Positions 17,715 through 25,708 of a DNA stretch of 34,018 nucleotides are shown here, piece after piece. The DNA lies in assembly GCA_035566895.1 (NCBI GenBank), contig DATMQA010000024.1, positions 1 through 34,018 of the forward strand. The letters are read 5' to 3'. A program made the translations under genes and the position numbers. The notes beneath the pieces were generated by a model. The model did not search any database. It was not told the origin of the DNA and saw only the letters and a list, made by a program, of their open reading frames with translations. This DNA is from DATMQA01 sp035566895. GTDB lineage: Bacteria; Verrucomicrobiota; Verrucomicrobiia; Limisphaerales; UBA8199. Positions within the stretch are counted from its first letter, which is position 1, and every line of letters starts with the position of its first letter.

Positions 17715-18533
17715 TCAGCCAACCTCAACTTCTTTGACTCCGTTGCGGCTGGCGTTTGGGACGGAAAGCTCGTTGCCGGCGCTCGGACTTTCGACGTTAT
17801 AGACCCATTGAAGGAGTCGCGTTTTACCGATACCCCGGACTTCGTGAGTCACCTCCTTGAAGTCCTCGGCGGTAAGTCCCGCTTTGATTTCGTTCTTCTT
17901 GTTCAGCGGCAGGGCATTGAAGCAAATCGTCACCCCGTTCGGTCGGGAAAGGCCTTCCAGACGCGCGGCCATGTTGATCGTGCCGCCACAGTAGTCCCGA
18001 TAACGGAACAGAGCCGGGTTGTTCTTGTCCGGATAAAGCAGCCGCTGAAACGACCCAATGGCGATTCCAATCCCGACCTGGTATTTCTCGGGAGCGAAGT
18101 CGGCCGATAATTCAAAAAAGCCTTTAACGACTTCCTGGGAAACAGATGCCAGGCCGGTTATTTCATCCACCGAAATGTCCGTAATGGAACCTTGTTCGGC
18201 AATCCACATCAGCATCACCCCGTCCCCAAGCTCTTTGGCGAACGTCGTATAACGGTGGTTCTCATTGGCCTTGAGTGATTTGGCGGACAGATGTTCGAAG
18301 AGAACTCGCCGGAAGCAGGCCAGCAGACTGATCGCATAATCTGAGTTGGCGTCAATGTAGGACGAGAACCCGCGGATATCGGCAAACATGACAATGCCGT
18401 TGTGCAGTTCCGCCTTCACATATTCGTCCTGGAGGCTCGGGAATTTCGAAAGCTCCATCGTCTTTTCTGCAACGTTCCCCCGCTCCACCGTTGCCTTCTG
18501 CGTCGGATTAACTGCTTCACCATTGTCGTTCAT
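17715..18533 (-). CDS. Class III adenylate/guanylate cyclase, soluble
   Basis: A 272-residue cytoplasmic nucleotidyl cyclase with one CHD domain. Metal-binding aspartates are Asp52 (MFADIRGFSSY) and Asp104 (KELGDGVMLMW). Lys100 and Asp180 (YRDYCGG) sit at the substrate-specifying positions and favour ATP. Asn187 and Arg191 (TINMAARLEGL) are the transition-state pair. It has no membrane or sensor domain; the first 40 residues are a polar tail. Its stop is two bases before the start of the four-receiver protein, so the two are co-expressed, and a protein with a cyclic-nucleotide fold follows. A shared signalling operon is a reasonable inference. Confidence 0.88.
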   Translation of the reverse strand: MNDNGEAVNPTQKATVERGNVAEKTMELSKFPSLQDEYVKAELHNGIVMFADIRGFSSYIDANSDYAISLLACFRRVLFEHLSAKSLKANENHRYTTFAKELGDGVMLMWIAEQGSITDISVDEITGLASVSQEVVKGFFELSADFAPEKYQVGIGIAIGSFQRLLYPDKNNPALFRYRDYCGGTINMAARLEGLSRPNGVTICFNALPLNKKNEIKAGLTAEDFKEVTHEVRGIGKTRLLQWVYNVESPSAGNELSVPNASRNGVKEVEVG

Positions 18534-18925
18534 ATCGTGTTAGGGCCGCTCCATTTGGTATTGATCCAGCCATGGTGCCAACCCGCTTCAAGTCATGCGA
18601 CCGGCGCCGCTTTCACGGACTGCCCGGACTGAGACGCAAGGTTTTTAACCAAACCATAATCAGAGCCTCGCTGCGCTGGCTGGTGTCCTGCCGCAACCAC
18701 CTGTCTTGGTTCTGGACAGTGCCCCGCGCGCGCCGAGCGGTGCGCTCGTCGGCCCCTTCCTCTAACAGCGTCTCCTGTGCCATTTGCATCTCCAATAAAC
18801 CTCGGCCCGTATGTGCAGGTGCCCGAATGAGTAACCATCGCGCACGGGTCTCATGTTCTACCGGAGGAAAGCAAAAGCCTGACTATTGACGCCCGCGATC
18901 CGAACTGCCACGTTTACTCGTTGTT
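18534..18925. other. Gap with no secure gene; one weak 58-codon frame
   Basis: This 392-nt gap separates the cyclase operon (leftward) from the toxin-antitoxin pair (rightward), so promoters for both should lie here. A minus-strand frame at 18613-18789 (MQMAQETLLEEGADERTARR...) has a GAGG about 11 bases upstream and could be a small first gene of the operon. It resembles nothing I know. The other open frames here look like noise. Confidence 0.3.
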
Positions 18926-19240
18926 ATGCCGGAAACAGTTGCCGCACCTCATGTTTGGACCGACGCCGACGGGCGCGCCTGGATTGACCGGACCAACGTT
19001 AAAGTGATCGAGGTGGTCCTCGATCATCTGGCCTATGGATGGAGTCCCGAGGAGATGCACTATCAGCAGCCGCACCTTTCGCTGGCGCAGATTCATGCGG
19101 CGCTGACCTATTATTTTGATCACCAAGCCGAGTTTGATAAGCAGATCGAAGGCAGCCTCCGAGAGGCGGAAAAGCTGGCGGCAGAGTCGAAAGACTCCCC
19201 ACTGCGGCAACGATTGCGGCGGCTTGGGAAGTTGCCGTGA
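18926..19240 (+). CDS. DUF433-type antitoxin
   Basis: The 104-residue protein fits the DUF433 (VapB45-like) fold. An N-terminal strand region (HVWTDADGRAWIDRTNVKV) is followed by a winged-helix DNA-binding core with the signature WSPEEMHYQQPHLSLAQIHA, then ALTYYFDHQAEFD and a charged helical tail that would bind the toxin. It ends in a four-base overlap (GTGA) with the PIN-like gene, typical of co-translated toxin-antitoxin pairs. The antitoxin probably represses its own promoter. Confidence 0.87.
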   Translation: MPETVAAPHVWTDADGRAWIDRTNVKVIEVVLDHLAYGWSPEEMHYQQPHLSLAQIHAALTYYFDHQAEFDKQIEGSLREAEKLAAESKDSPLRQRLRRLGKLP

Positions 19241-19587
19241 GCATCCCGCTCTACATGGACGTCCATGTTCCCGCTCCTATTACGCGTGCTCTATCCCGCC
19301 GCGGGGTGGACGTCAAAACTGCGCAGGAAGACGGCACAATTGAATTGCCGGATGACGAACTCCTCGACCGGGCTACGGCTTTGAACCGGGCCCTGTTTAC
19401 GAGAGACGAGGACCTGCTGGCCGAAGCGAAAACCCGGCAACAGAGTGGGCGATTCTTTGCGGGCGTTATTTACGCCCATCAACTCCGTGTGACGATTGGT
19501 CGGTGCATCAGTGACCTGGAAGTCATCGCGAAAGCCGGCGAACCGGAGGACCTTCACAATCGCCTGGAGCATCTGCCCCTCCGATAG
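19237..19587 (+). CDS. DUF5615 PIN-like toxin
   Basis: 116 residues of the DUF5615 (VapC45-like) PIN family, a predicted ribonuclease toxin. The first acidic residue appears in LYMDVHVP (Asp8). Further acidic positions occur in TAQEDGT and in ALFTRDEDLL, the usual 'tsDrDf' site of this family. It begins with GTG inside the antitoxin stop region (GTGA overlap), so translation is coupled. Standard size, no visible damage. Confidence 0.87.
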   Translation: MSIPLYMDVHVPAPITRALSRRGVDVKTAQEDGTIELPDDELLDRATALNRALFTRDEDLLAEAKTRQQSGRFFAGVIYAHQLRVTIGRCISDLEVIAKAGEPEDLHNRLEHLPLR

Positions 19588-19782
19588 CCAGATCACCCCG
19601 CTCCCGTCGAAACGGTCGCCGGTTACAGAGGTTGGGCACCCGCGAGTGAGCTCTCTTAATAAAAACCCCGGTTCGCTAAGAAGACTCCTACCCCCCGCCA
19701 CGCTATATTTTCCTTATGAATATTTCGACCAGAATCGCGCCCGGATGGCAAATTCCGCGCCTGACGTTCCTTACATATAATA

Positions 19783-19805
19783 GGGCGCTGTGTGTTGCAG
19801 CGCCC
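19783..19805. other. 8-bp perfect hairpin
   Basis: GGGCGCTG (19783-19790) and CAGCGCCC (19798-19805) flank a 7-nt loop. It lies about 200 nt after the toxin stop and lacks a T-run. It could be a weak terminator or a palindromic repeat. Confidence 0.4.
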
Positions 19806-19975
19806 CGCCGGCCTCCAGGCGCTAACCCTGTGGCCCGGCTGAATCTGAAAAATCAAAAAACGAAAAAACAGACAAAACAGACCCTATGGCCAGCCCACTC
19901 ATTGTGGGCGGTATCGCCAGTTATGGCCCGAGCCCATCCGCGTAAATCCGCGCCATCCGCGGTTAACCCGTCGAG

Positions 19976-20014
19976 TTGCACTACTTTGCACTAGATTGCA
20001 CTAGATTGCAGTGA
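19976..20014. repeat. 10-bp tandem repeat (TTGCACTAGA, about 4 copies)
   Basis: Successive units are TTGCACTACT, TTGCACTAGA, TTGCACTAGA and TTGCAGTGA. The period is exactly 10 bp, close to one helical turn, and the array lies about 135 bp before the rtcB start. Confidence 0.85.
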
Positions 20015-20050
20015 TTTTGAACGGCTCATTGCCCACGCGAGTCTCATGCC

Positions 20051-20100
20051 CATCAAAGGATTTCAAAGCATTTCAAAGGATTTCAAAGGATTTCAAAGAT
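20051..20100. repeat. 10-bp tandem repeat (TTTCAAAGGA, about 5 copies)
   Basis: Units are (CA)TCAAAGGA, TTTCAAAGCA, TTTCAAAGGA, TTTCAAAGGA and TTTCAAAGAT. This second array of the same 10-bp period lies 48-97 bp upstream of the rtcB start codon, where a promoter or upstream element would be expected. Confidence 0.88.
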
Positions 20101-20147
20101 AGATTTCGCGCCCCAGCACTCCCTTGGTTCACTACCCCAATCTTCCC

Positions 20148-21542
20148 ATGAACACCAAAGATTTCATCCGTCTCGGCGTGCCGCTGGGTGAGGCCACCCG
20201 GCGCGCGACCGATTTCATCAGCGAATTCATCCTCGCCGGTGGCGATAAGATGCGACTGGAGGAGGAATTGAAGGCGATCATCGCCAATCCGCCCGCTTTT
20301 ACCGATGACTGCCTGCGAGGCGAGTTGGCCAAGGCGCTCCTCAAAGCTCCACCGCCTCCTCGCACCAAGCCCGTCAAATACCGCCAGTGGGGTGAAGGAC
20401 TCGAACACGAAGCGGTAATGCAGATGGAGAAAGCCTGCCTGCTGCCGATCGCAGTGGCCGGTGCCCTCATGCCGGATGCGCACGTTGGCTACGGCCTGCC
20501 CATCGGCGGCGTGCTGGCTACCGAGAACACGGTGATCCCTTACGCGGTCGGCGTGGACATCGCCTGCCGCATGAAAATGACCGTGCTCGATATCCCCCTG
20601 CGCGATTTGGAGAGGCACCAGGATCGGCTCACCCGAGCCATTGAAGCCGAAACGCGCTTTGGTGTCGGTGCCAATTTCAAAAACCGGCGGCACCACGAAG
20701 TCTTGGATGCCGATTGGAGCGTTAGCCCGGTCACCAGCCAAAACAAGGATCGTGCCTGGTCGCAACTCGGCACCAGCGGCAGCGGCAATCACTTTGTCGA
20801 GTTCGGCCTCTTCACCGTTCATGGGGAAATTCATGGACTCGCCCCGGGAACTTACGTCGCGCTGTTATCTCACAGCGGCAGCCGCGGCACCGGCGCTGCC
20901 GTCTGCGACCACTACAGCAAGATCGCCTTCAGCCAGTTCCCCGACTTGCCGAAGGAACTGAAGCGCCTGGCCTGGTTGTCGCTGGATTCTCAGGAGGGCC
21001 AGGAATACTGGGCAGCGATGGAGTTGATGGGCCGTTATGCCGCCGCCAATCACGCCCTCATCCACAAACATGTCGCCGCTAATCTCGGAGCCGAAGTGCT
21101 GCTGGACCTCGAAAATCACCACAACTTCGCCTGGAAAGAACGGCACGTGCTCGATGGCGTCGAACGCGAAGTAATCGTTCACCGCAAGGGCGCGACACCT
21201 GCCGGCCTGGGGGTCTTAGGAATCATACCAGGTTCGATGGCCTCGCCGGGCTTCGTCGTCGCCGGCAAAGGCAATGCCGAATCACTGAACTCCGCCTCTC
21301 ATGGCGCTGGCCGGTTGATGAGCCGCAAAGCTGCAAACGAAAAGTTCAATTGGAAGGATGCCAACCGTTTTCTGCGTCAGCAAGGTGTGACCCTGATTTC
21401 CGCAGGTTTGGATGAAGTGCCGATGGTCTACAAGAACATCCACCAGGTCATGGCCGCCCAGAGCGACCTCGTAACGGTCCTCGGCCAATTCGATCCCAAG
21501 CTGGTGAAAATGGCGCCCGCCGGAGAACGGCCGGAAGACTGA
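20148..21542 (+). CDS. rtcB: RNA-splicing ligase RtcB
   Basis: Ligates RNA ends bearing 2',3'-cyclic phosphate or 3'-phosphate to 5'-OH, using GTP and Mn(II). Motifs in order: MPDAHVGYGLPIGG (108-121), VGVDIACRM with metal ligands Asp137 and Cys140, LGTSGSGNHFVE with His215, LLSHSGSRGTG with His242, and HRKGATPAG with His345, the residue guanylylated in the family. The end has the usual SAGLDEVPMVYKNI. Its 464 residues include a slightly long N-terminal helical region. ATG at 20148 lacks a Shine-Dalgarno site. No archease gene is adjacent. The role is RNA repair after damage or toxin cleavage; the nearby PIN-like toxin is on the same strand, but a functional link is only suggestive. Confidence 0.96.
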   Translation: MNTKDFIRLGVPLGEATRRATDFISEFILAGGDKMRLEEELKAIIANPPAFTDDCLRGELAKALLKAPPPPRTKPVKYRQWGEGLEHEAVMQMEKACLLPIAVAGALMPDAHVGYGLPIGGVLATENTVIPYAVGVDIACRMKMTVLDIPLRDLERHQDRLTRAIEAETRFGVGANFKNRRHHEVLDADWSVSPVTSQNKDRAWSQLGTSGSGNHFVEFGLFTVHGEIHGLAPGTYVALLSHSGSRGTGAAVCDHYSKIAFSQFPDLPKELKRLAWLSLDSQEGQEYWAAMELMGRYAAANHALIHKHVAANLGAEVLLDLENHHNFAWKERHVLDGVEREVIVHRKGATPAGLGVLGIIPGSMASPGFVVAGKGNAESLNSASHGAGRLMSRKAANEKFNWKDANRFLRQQGVTLISAGLDEVPMVYKNIHQVMAAQSDLVTVLGQFDPKLVKMAPAGERPED

Positions 21543-21591
21543 ACAGCCCGATTGACTGTGGAAACTACAAAGTGAATGCTTTGATCAACTT

Positions 21592-21939
21592 ATGCCTCTT
21601 TTGAAACTTGAAACCACGGTTGTCCTCTCCGACGATAAACGGAAAGCCCTTCTGGCTTCGCTCTCAAAAACCGTCGCCGAGACCATCGGCAAGCCGGAGC
21701 AATACGTGATGGTCACCGCGAGCCAGGCCGCCGTGCTGATGTCCGGGAACCCGGGTGAAGCGGCGTTTGTGGATATTCGTAGCATCGGCGGCCTGAGCGG
21801 GGAGGTGAATCGCAAGCTTACGCTGCAGGTCTGCAAGTTGCTGACCAATTCCCTTGGGGTCCCGCAAAATCGCATTTACCTGAACTTCACCGACGTCGAA
21901 GCGGCCAATTGGGGATGGAACGGGAGCACGTTCAGATGA
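21592..21939 (+). CDS. MIF-like tautomerase family protein
   Basis: 115 residues, matching the macrophage migration inhibitory factor / phenylpyruvate tautomerase fold. The catalytic Pro follows the initiator Met (MPLLKLET). Lys33 lies in TIGKPEQYVMV, and the C-terminus has RIYLNFTDVEAANWGWNGST, nearly the MIF consensus 'YiNf-D--aanvGWng'. It should form a trimer that interconverts keto and enol forms of aromatic pyruvates; the physiological substrate in bacteria is usually unknown. It lies 49 nt after rtcB on the same strand and is possibly co-transcribed. Confidence 0.93.
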   Translation: MPLLKLETTVVLSDDKRKALLASLSKTVAETIGKPEQYVMVTASQAAVLMSGNPGEAAFVDIRSIGGLSGEVNRKLTLQVCKLLTNSLGVPQNRIYLNFTDVEAANWGWNGSTFR

Positions 21940-21978
21940 TGGCGATAAAACCATTGATTCCACGGGCCGATCTGCACT

Positions 21979-22001
21979 TGGTGCCGGTGGTGGGACTCGA
22001 A
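21979..22001 (-). tRNA. tRNA 3' fragment (T-loop to CCA), truncated
   Basis: Read on the minus strand: T-loop TTCGAGT, T-stem 3' strand CCCAC, acceptor 3' strand CACCGGC, discriminator A and an encoded CCA. No matching 5' half (GCCGGTG) or T-stem partner (GTGGG) precedes it; the sequence there is the 234-bp repeat instead. It is a leftover tRNA end at an attachment-type junction, not a functional tRNA. Confidence 0.7.
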
Positions 22002-22230
22002 CAGGAGAAGTGGAAACCACTACTCCGGCACTACTCCCTCACCACCAGAGGCGTACAGCCTCAGAACTCTCGAACGCCAATAGAATCAGGCACTTGCGTG
22101 AGGTTGTCAAGCACTCCGCTTAACTCAGGATAACTCCGCCGGTACTCAGCAAGTACTCTGCCACAACCCTTCCACTGGCACTTTCACTGGCACTCGAATC
22201 CAGATTATTTCACCACTCTTGCGCGCACAA
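21997..22230. repeat. Direct repeat copy A, fused to a tRNA 3' end
   Basis: About 234 bp that reappears as a 221-bp copy at 29707-29927 in the same orientation, with roughly 85-90% identity by eye and a few small indels. The shared part starts inside the tRNA T-loop (TCGAACAGGAGAAG) and ends near CGCGCACAA. It contains ACCACTACTCCGGCACTACT and AGATTATTTCAC. The flanking tRNA acceptor sequences differ between copies. Confidence 0.88.
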
Positions 22231-22481
22231 TTTCGAGGAGATCATCTCCAAAACAACGTTGGGTTCGCGTATTGAGTTGAGCATCAGCAGACCCGGTTTC
22301 CGCCGTGTTCATCCCGCCCGCCAGCGCCTCTTGTTGCTTTCCAAAAATAGTTACCCGTTTCTTGATCGAATTTCCTTTGCGACTTAGGGGTCACGCGGAA
22401 ACTGAGATTGGTTACCTACTCGGCTTCCGTAGTTGCGTGAGGTGGAGTCCCATTTGCATCTGCGGTGCTTCAAAGCGTTGC

Positions 22482-22613
22482 CAATGGCTGCCAGAGCTTC
22501 TGCGATAGGTACGTTGCGTACGATTGGCCAGTTGCGGCTTCAAGCACAAATCCCAACGCCTGATAGTTGACATTGTTATAGTCGTTCGTAGTGCCGGGGG
22601 CCGTTACAGCTGG
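22482..22613 (-). pseudogene. Serine beta-lactamase-family fragment
   Basis: One minus-strand frame reads PAVTAPGTTNDYNNVNYQAL then GFVLEAATGQSYATYLSQKL and WQPL. This matches the region around the second catalytic motif (Y-x-N; here YNN) of class C beta-lactamase/serine hydrolase proteins. Neither the SxxK motif nor the C-terminus is present, and stop codons follow. Only about 44 codons survive. Confidence 0.7.
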
Positions 22614-22723
22614 AATATGGCACACCATGTAGCGCAAAGCCGTGGTATAACTACTCCAGACCAGGTGGGAACTCCGGCGACGACGAGAATCAATATGGTC
22701 GCCAACCAAGAGCGTGGCCCTGG

Positions 22724-22960
22724 TCAATCTACAGGGGGCTCAGGACAACTTGTGTTTTGAGAGCAGCAGGCAGGCGGTTTGCGGCAGCTGAAACACCAGG
22801 CCAAAGCGAACAGGGTGAAGCTTACTGCCAGCATGACGGGACGCCACTTTGCAAAAAGTCCGCTCCCCGCCAAACCCTACAGGCCCAGCAGCATCGCTCC
22901 AAGTGGTACAATGCATCGCAGCTTCTGCGCTGTGGGCTCATCAAAACCGGAAGAGATCAT
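22724..22960 (-). pseudogene. MerT-like heavy-metal transport fragment with internal stop
   Basis: Reading leftward from ATG at 22960, the frame gives LRCIVPLGAMLLGL, an amber TAG (22877-22879), then GLAGSGLFAKWRP, MLAVSFTLFALAWCF and CRKPPACCSQNTSC. This resembles MerT-type mercuric transport proteins: 'CCvgPLvLl-LG-sGa', a second membrane helix, then cysteines near the end. The first vicinal Cys pair is reduced to one and the frame is interrupted, so it is decayed. Resemblance by eye; moderate certainty. Confidence 0.45.
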
Positions 22961-23011
22961 TGCTGAGCACGCCATCGATGACGCTTGCGAGTAAGTCCTT
23001 ACCAGATACTT

Positions 23012-24730
23012 TCAGCGCGTGCTGTTTTTGGACATGGACACTTGCGCCCGCAACAGATCGTGAAGCGTTACCAATCCGAGCACTCGGCCGTTTGGCTGGT
23101 CAAGCAGGACGACTAGCTGCGAGGTCGATTCAATCAGTAGTCCCTGCAATTCCCGTATAGTTTGATGCGGCAGGCAGGCGACGACTGGCTCACATGTTGG
23201 CGAACGTTTTTCATTCAACGCGGTCTCACCCTCTTTCCGCGTAAGGATGCCGTTCAAAACGCCGCTTAACACGACGGGGAAACGTTGATATGGATGCGCT
23301 CGCAAGAGTTTCCGGATCTCGCCGGCGTTCAAATCCCGCACCACCACGGGTTGGAAATTCGCAATGGCCGACACGGGTAATTGCTGCCAGCTCTGCAAGT
23401 CGCGCGGGGGAATCACATGCTCCAGCTTGTGCCCGTCCTGCATGAGAATCTCCTCGTAAAAGCTGTGCCGGTTGAGCTTGCGGCTGATGGCCTGGCTGAC
23501 CAGCGCTCCGAGCATCAGGGCGGGCACCAGCGAAAACTCATGTGTCATTTCAAATACGATCAGGATGCCGGTCACCGGCGCCCGCACAACCGCCCCGAGG
23601 CATGCGCTCATCCCCACGACCGCCAGCGTCAACTGGTCTGGCCCATTGAGCGGCAGGGCAAGTGCCCCCAAACCAGCGAGGCTCACCCCGCACATGCCAC
23701 CAAAAAAGAGTGTCGGTGAAAAAATCCCACCGCAGCCGCCCAGCCCGTAGCACAAGACGGTCGCCACCAGTTTGGCACCCAGCAGAATTGCCGCAATCTT
23801 CCAGCCCAGGTTGTGGCTCAATCCTGCCGACAGATCGTCATAACCAAGGCTGAACACGCCGAGGTGGCCGGTTGTGAGAAAAATCGAACACCCGAGCGCC
23901 CACGTGATCACCCCGCCCAGCGAAGGACGCGCCCAAGCCGGGACACGCCGGAAATTCTTGCGCCTGGCTCGCAGGCCCATGGTCCATTTCTGGAAGACCA
24001 CCCCGGTCAAAGCCGCGATTGCTGCCACGAGGGGCGTCAGCACGTAAACCAACCAACCTGGAGAATCGACGCCAGTAACAGAAAACGCCGGTTGTTTGCC
24101 CACTAGTCCATGGACCAGGAACGCGCCGATGACCGATGCCAACAACACACTGCCAAGCAGTGCGCTGTTCAAGTCCGCGATGATTTCCTCCAAAACGAAC
24201 GTGACGGCTGCCAATGGGGTATTGAAGGCGGCGGCGAGGCCCGCGGCTGCACCTGCCGCAGAGGCAAGGCGCCGGTGCTGTTTGGCCTCGCCAAAGAGGC
24301 CGGCCAGGTTTGATGCCACACCACCAGCCAACTGGACGCTCGGCCCCTCGCGCCCAAGGCTGCATCCACCGCCGATGCTTAGCACCCCGGCGAGATATTT
24401 GACCCACACGACCCGCCAGGGCACAAATCCGAAATCCTTCCAAAACGCGAGTTTGAGCTGGGGAATGCCACTGCCCGATGCTTCGGGGGAAAAGGAGGTC
24501 AGGAGGTATCCGACGGCCAGAGAAGTCGAGACAATGACCAGCGCCGTGCCCAGAATGAAGGTATTGGGGGATGCATGCGACAAGCGCACGATCGTAACAC
24601 GGTAGAGCGTGTTCATGCCCAGTTGAAAGGCAACAGCCGCCAGGCCTGCACCCAATCCAAAAATGGAGGTCAGGAAAATCGGCCGGCCTTGGCCGGGGAG
24701 TTTTTGAGCGAAACGCGCTAACGCATGCAT
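23012..24730 (-). CDS. ClC-family chloride/proton antiporter with CBS domains
   Basis: About 572 residues; a polytopic membrane protein with a cytoplasmic CBS pair. Selectivity motifs are intact: GSGIPQ (86-91), GREGP (126-130, gating Glu128) and GGIFSPTLFFGG (about 340). FVLEE near 178-182 retains the internal glutamate used for proton transport, favouring a Cl-/H+ exchanger over a channel. Two CBS domains occupy about 430-565 and probably sense nucleotides. ATG at 24730 (MHALARF) is preferred; TTG at 24742 and GTG at 24736 are in frame upstream. It is flanked downstream by decayed fragments but shows no damage itself. Confidence 0.93.
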   Translation of the reverse strand: MHALARFAQKLPGQGRPIFLTSIFGLGAGLAAVAFQLGMNTLYRVTIVRLSHASPNTFILGTALVIVSTSLAVGYLLTSFSPEASGSGIPQLKLAFWKDFGFVPWRVVWVKYLAGVLSIGGGCSLGREGPSVQLAGGVASNLAGLFGEAKQHRRLASAAGAAAGLAAAFNTPLAAVTFVLEEIIADLNSALLGSVLLASVIGAFLVHGLVGKQPAFSVTGVDSPGWLVYVLTPLVAAIAALTGVVFQKWTMGLRARRKNFRRVPAWARPSLGGVITWALGCSIFLTTGHLGVFSLGYDDLSAGLSHNLGWKIAAILLGAKLVATVLCYGLGGCGGIFSPTLFFGGMCGVSLAGLGALALPLNGPDQLTLAVVGMSACLGAVVRAPVTGILIVFEMTHEFSLVPALMLGALVSQAISRKLNRHSFYEEILMQDGHKLEHVIPPRDLQSWQQLPVSAIANFQPVVVRDLNAGEIRKLLRAHPYQRFPVVLSGVLNGILTRKEGETALNEKRSPTCEPVVACLPHQTIRELQGLLIESTSQLVVLLDQPNGRVLGLVTLHDLLRAQVSMSKNSTR

Positions 24731-24894
24731 AAACACAATCAAACGCTAAACGAGCACATTGTCATTTTAAAGACTGCGAGTCATGGCGCTCCCAGGAGCG
24801 CCATATCGTTCCAAGGTACTCGTTAGGGCTTAACGGTTGCTACTGCCACTTGTCCCCGAAGAGCCGGCGGGCAGCCAACGCTTGCAGAGGGTCG

Positions 24895-25311
24895 TCAGTG
24901 GTCATGGCCAGCATAAATCCACATCGGCTCTGTCTTGCCCGCACGTTCGAATCCGCACTTTTTATAAAAATCGAGAGCGCGTCCATCTGCCACGAGCATA
25001 TGCTGATGAAATCCTCGATACCGCGCCATAAGCCGTCGCATAAGTTCGGTGCCGATACCACGGCCCTGATACTCTGGAAGCACGAGCAGGTGAGGGTAGT
25101 AAACGACCAGATAACCGTCTGAGATGGCATTGCCAAGTCCAACCAGCTTGCATCCATCCCAGGCGGTGAAAAGGGAATGTGATCCGAGCAGCGCCTTGTG
25201 CAACAGCTCCGGCTTTTCTGCGGACGACCACTCGTTAGCCTGGTAAAGAGCCACAACACTTTCAACCGCCAGGTCGCGAGTATCACTGTAGTCGATGCCT
25301 TTCGAATTCAT
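24895..25311 (-). CDS. GNAT-family N-acetyltransferase
   Basis: 138 residues with the GNAT core. The acetyl-CoA loop LPEYQGRGIGTELMRRL matches motif A (Q-x-x-G-x-G/A). LDFYKKCGFERAG is motif B. VGLGNAISDGYLVVYYPHLLV forms the preceding strands. The substrate cannot be told. It stands alone on the minus strand between the ClC gene and a gap. Confidence 0.9.
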   Translation of the reverse strand: MNSKGIDYSDTRDLAVESVVALYQANEWSSAEKPELLHKALLGSHSLFTAWDGCKLVGLGNAISDGYLVVYYPHLLVLPEYQGRGIGTELMRRLMARYRGFHQHMLVADGRALDFYKKCGFERAGKTEPMWIYAGHDH

Positions 25312-25708
25312 AGGAGCGTCAATGGCGGTCAGTTCCCATCGTAGCGGTTAAGAAGCACACTCAGCAAGGGTTCTTCGGAAGGGGCGGAAGGGGTTTGAAG
25401 GGGTTACCCAGCGCCAGTTTATCGCCGTGCGGCCGACCTTATTCGTGGCGCAAGTCATCCAACTAGTCAATCGCAGTACCGTTCGCTTTCCGCGCCAAAG
25501 CCTCAGCGTAAAATTGTCGCCGTCTGGTCCAATCGGCGCCCACCAAGCCGCGCCAGTCAGGCATTTCTGAAGATGGTGCCGCACGGACGGTTGAGTTAGG
25601 GCTCGCCGGAGCCAGTGGCAAGGGAGAAGGGTAAGCTCAACGCAAACCGTGGTCAGGCCTATCGCTGGGGGCCACGACGAAAGCGACGGATTCCAAGCTT
25701 AACCACAG
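25312..25708. other. Gap without recognisable gene; G-rich tract
   Basis: A minus-strand open frame of 78 codons (25348-25584) has no features I recognise. Around 25368-25402 the plus strand has four G-runs (GGG, GGGG, GGGG, GGGG) that could form a G-quadruplex. Nothing else is seen. Confidence 0.3.

Larger units (their letters stand above)
19588..20147. other. 560-nt non-coding gap with hairpin and tandem repeats
   Basis: No convincing gene is seen. It contains an 8-bp hairpin (19783-19805), an A-rich stretch around 19849-19880, a CGCGTAAATCCGCGCC/ATCCGCGGTTAA phrase common as a dispersed repeat, and two 10-bp tandem arrays described separately. The rtcB promoter must be in or near this gap. 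Confidence 0.5.

Noticed and set aside
20148..21542. RtcB as part of a CRISPR or toxin-repair operon
   Set aside because: It is over 10 kb from the array and 560 bp from the toxin gene, with its own repeat-rich upstream region. Proximity alone does not support a joint system.
21664..22020. Minus-strand frame opening with VSTSPVRVPPPA (and the similar frame at 29485-29730 with VSASPVRFRPPP)
   Set aside because: The shared start is a translation of the tRNA-end repeat itself; the rest is antisense to the tautomerase or unrelated. This is a well-known type of spurious call at tRNA ends.
21979..22060. A complete tRNA gene at direct repeat A
   Set aside because: Only the T-loop-to-CCA end fits. 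No T-stem partner, anticodon arm or matching 5' acceptor strand can be found.
25368..25402. G-quadruplex-forming tract as a regulatory element
   Set aside because: Four G-runs exist but one loop is about 10 nt, the place is not next to a gene start, and nothing else supports a function.
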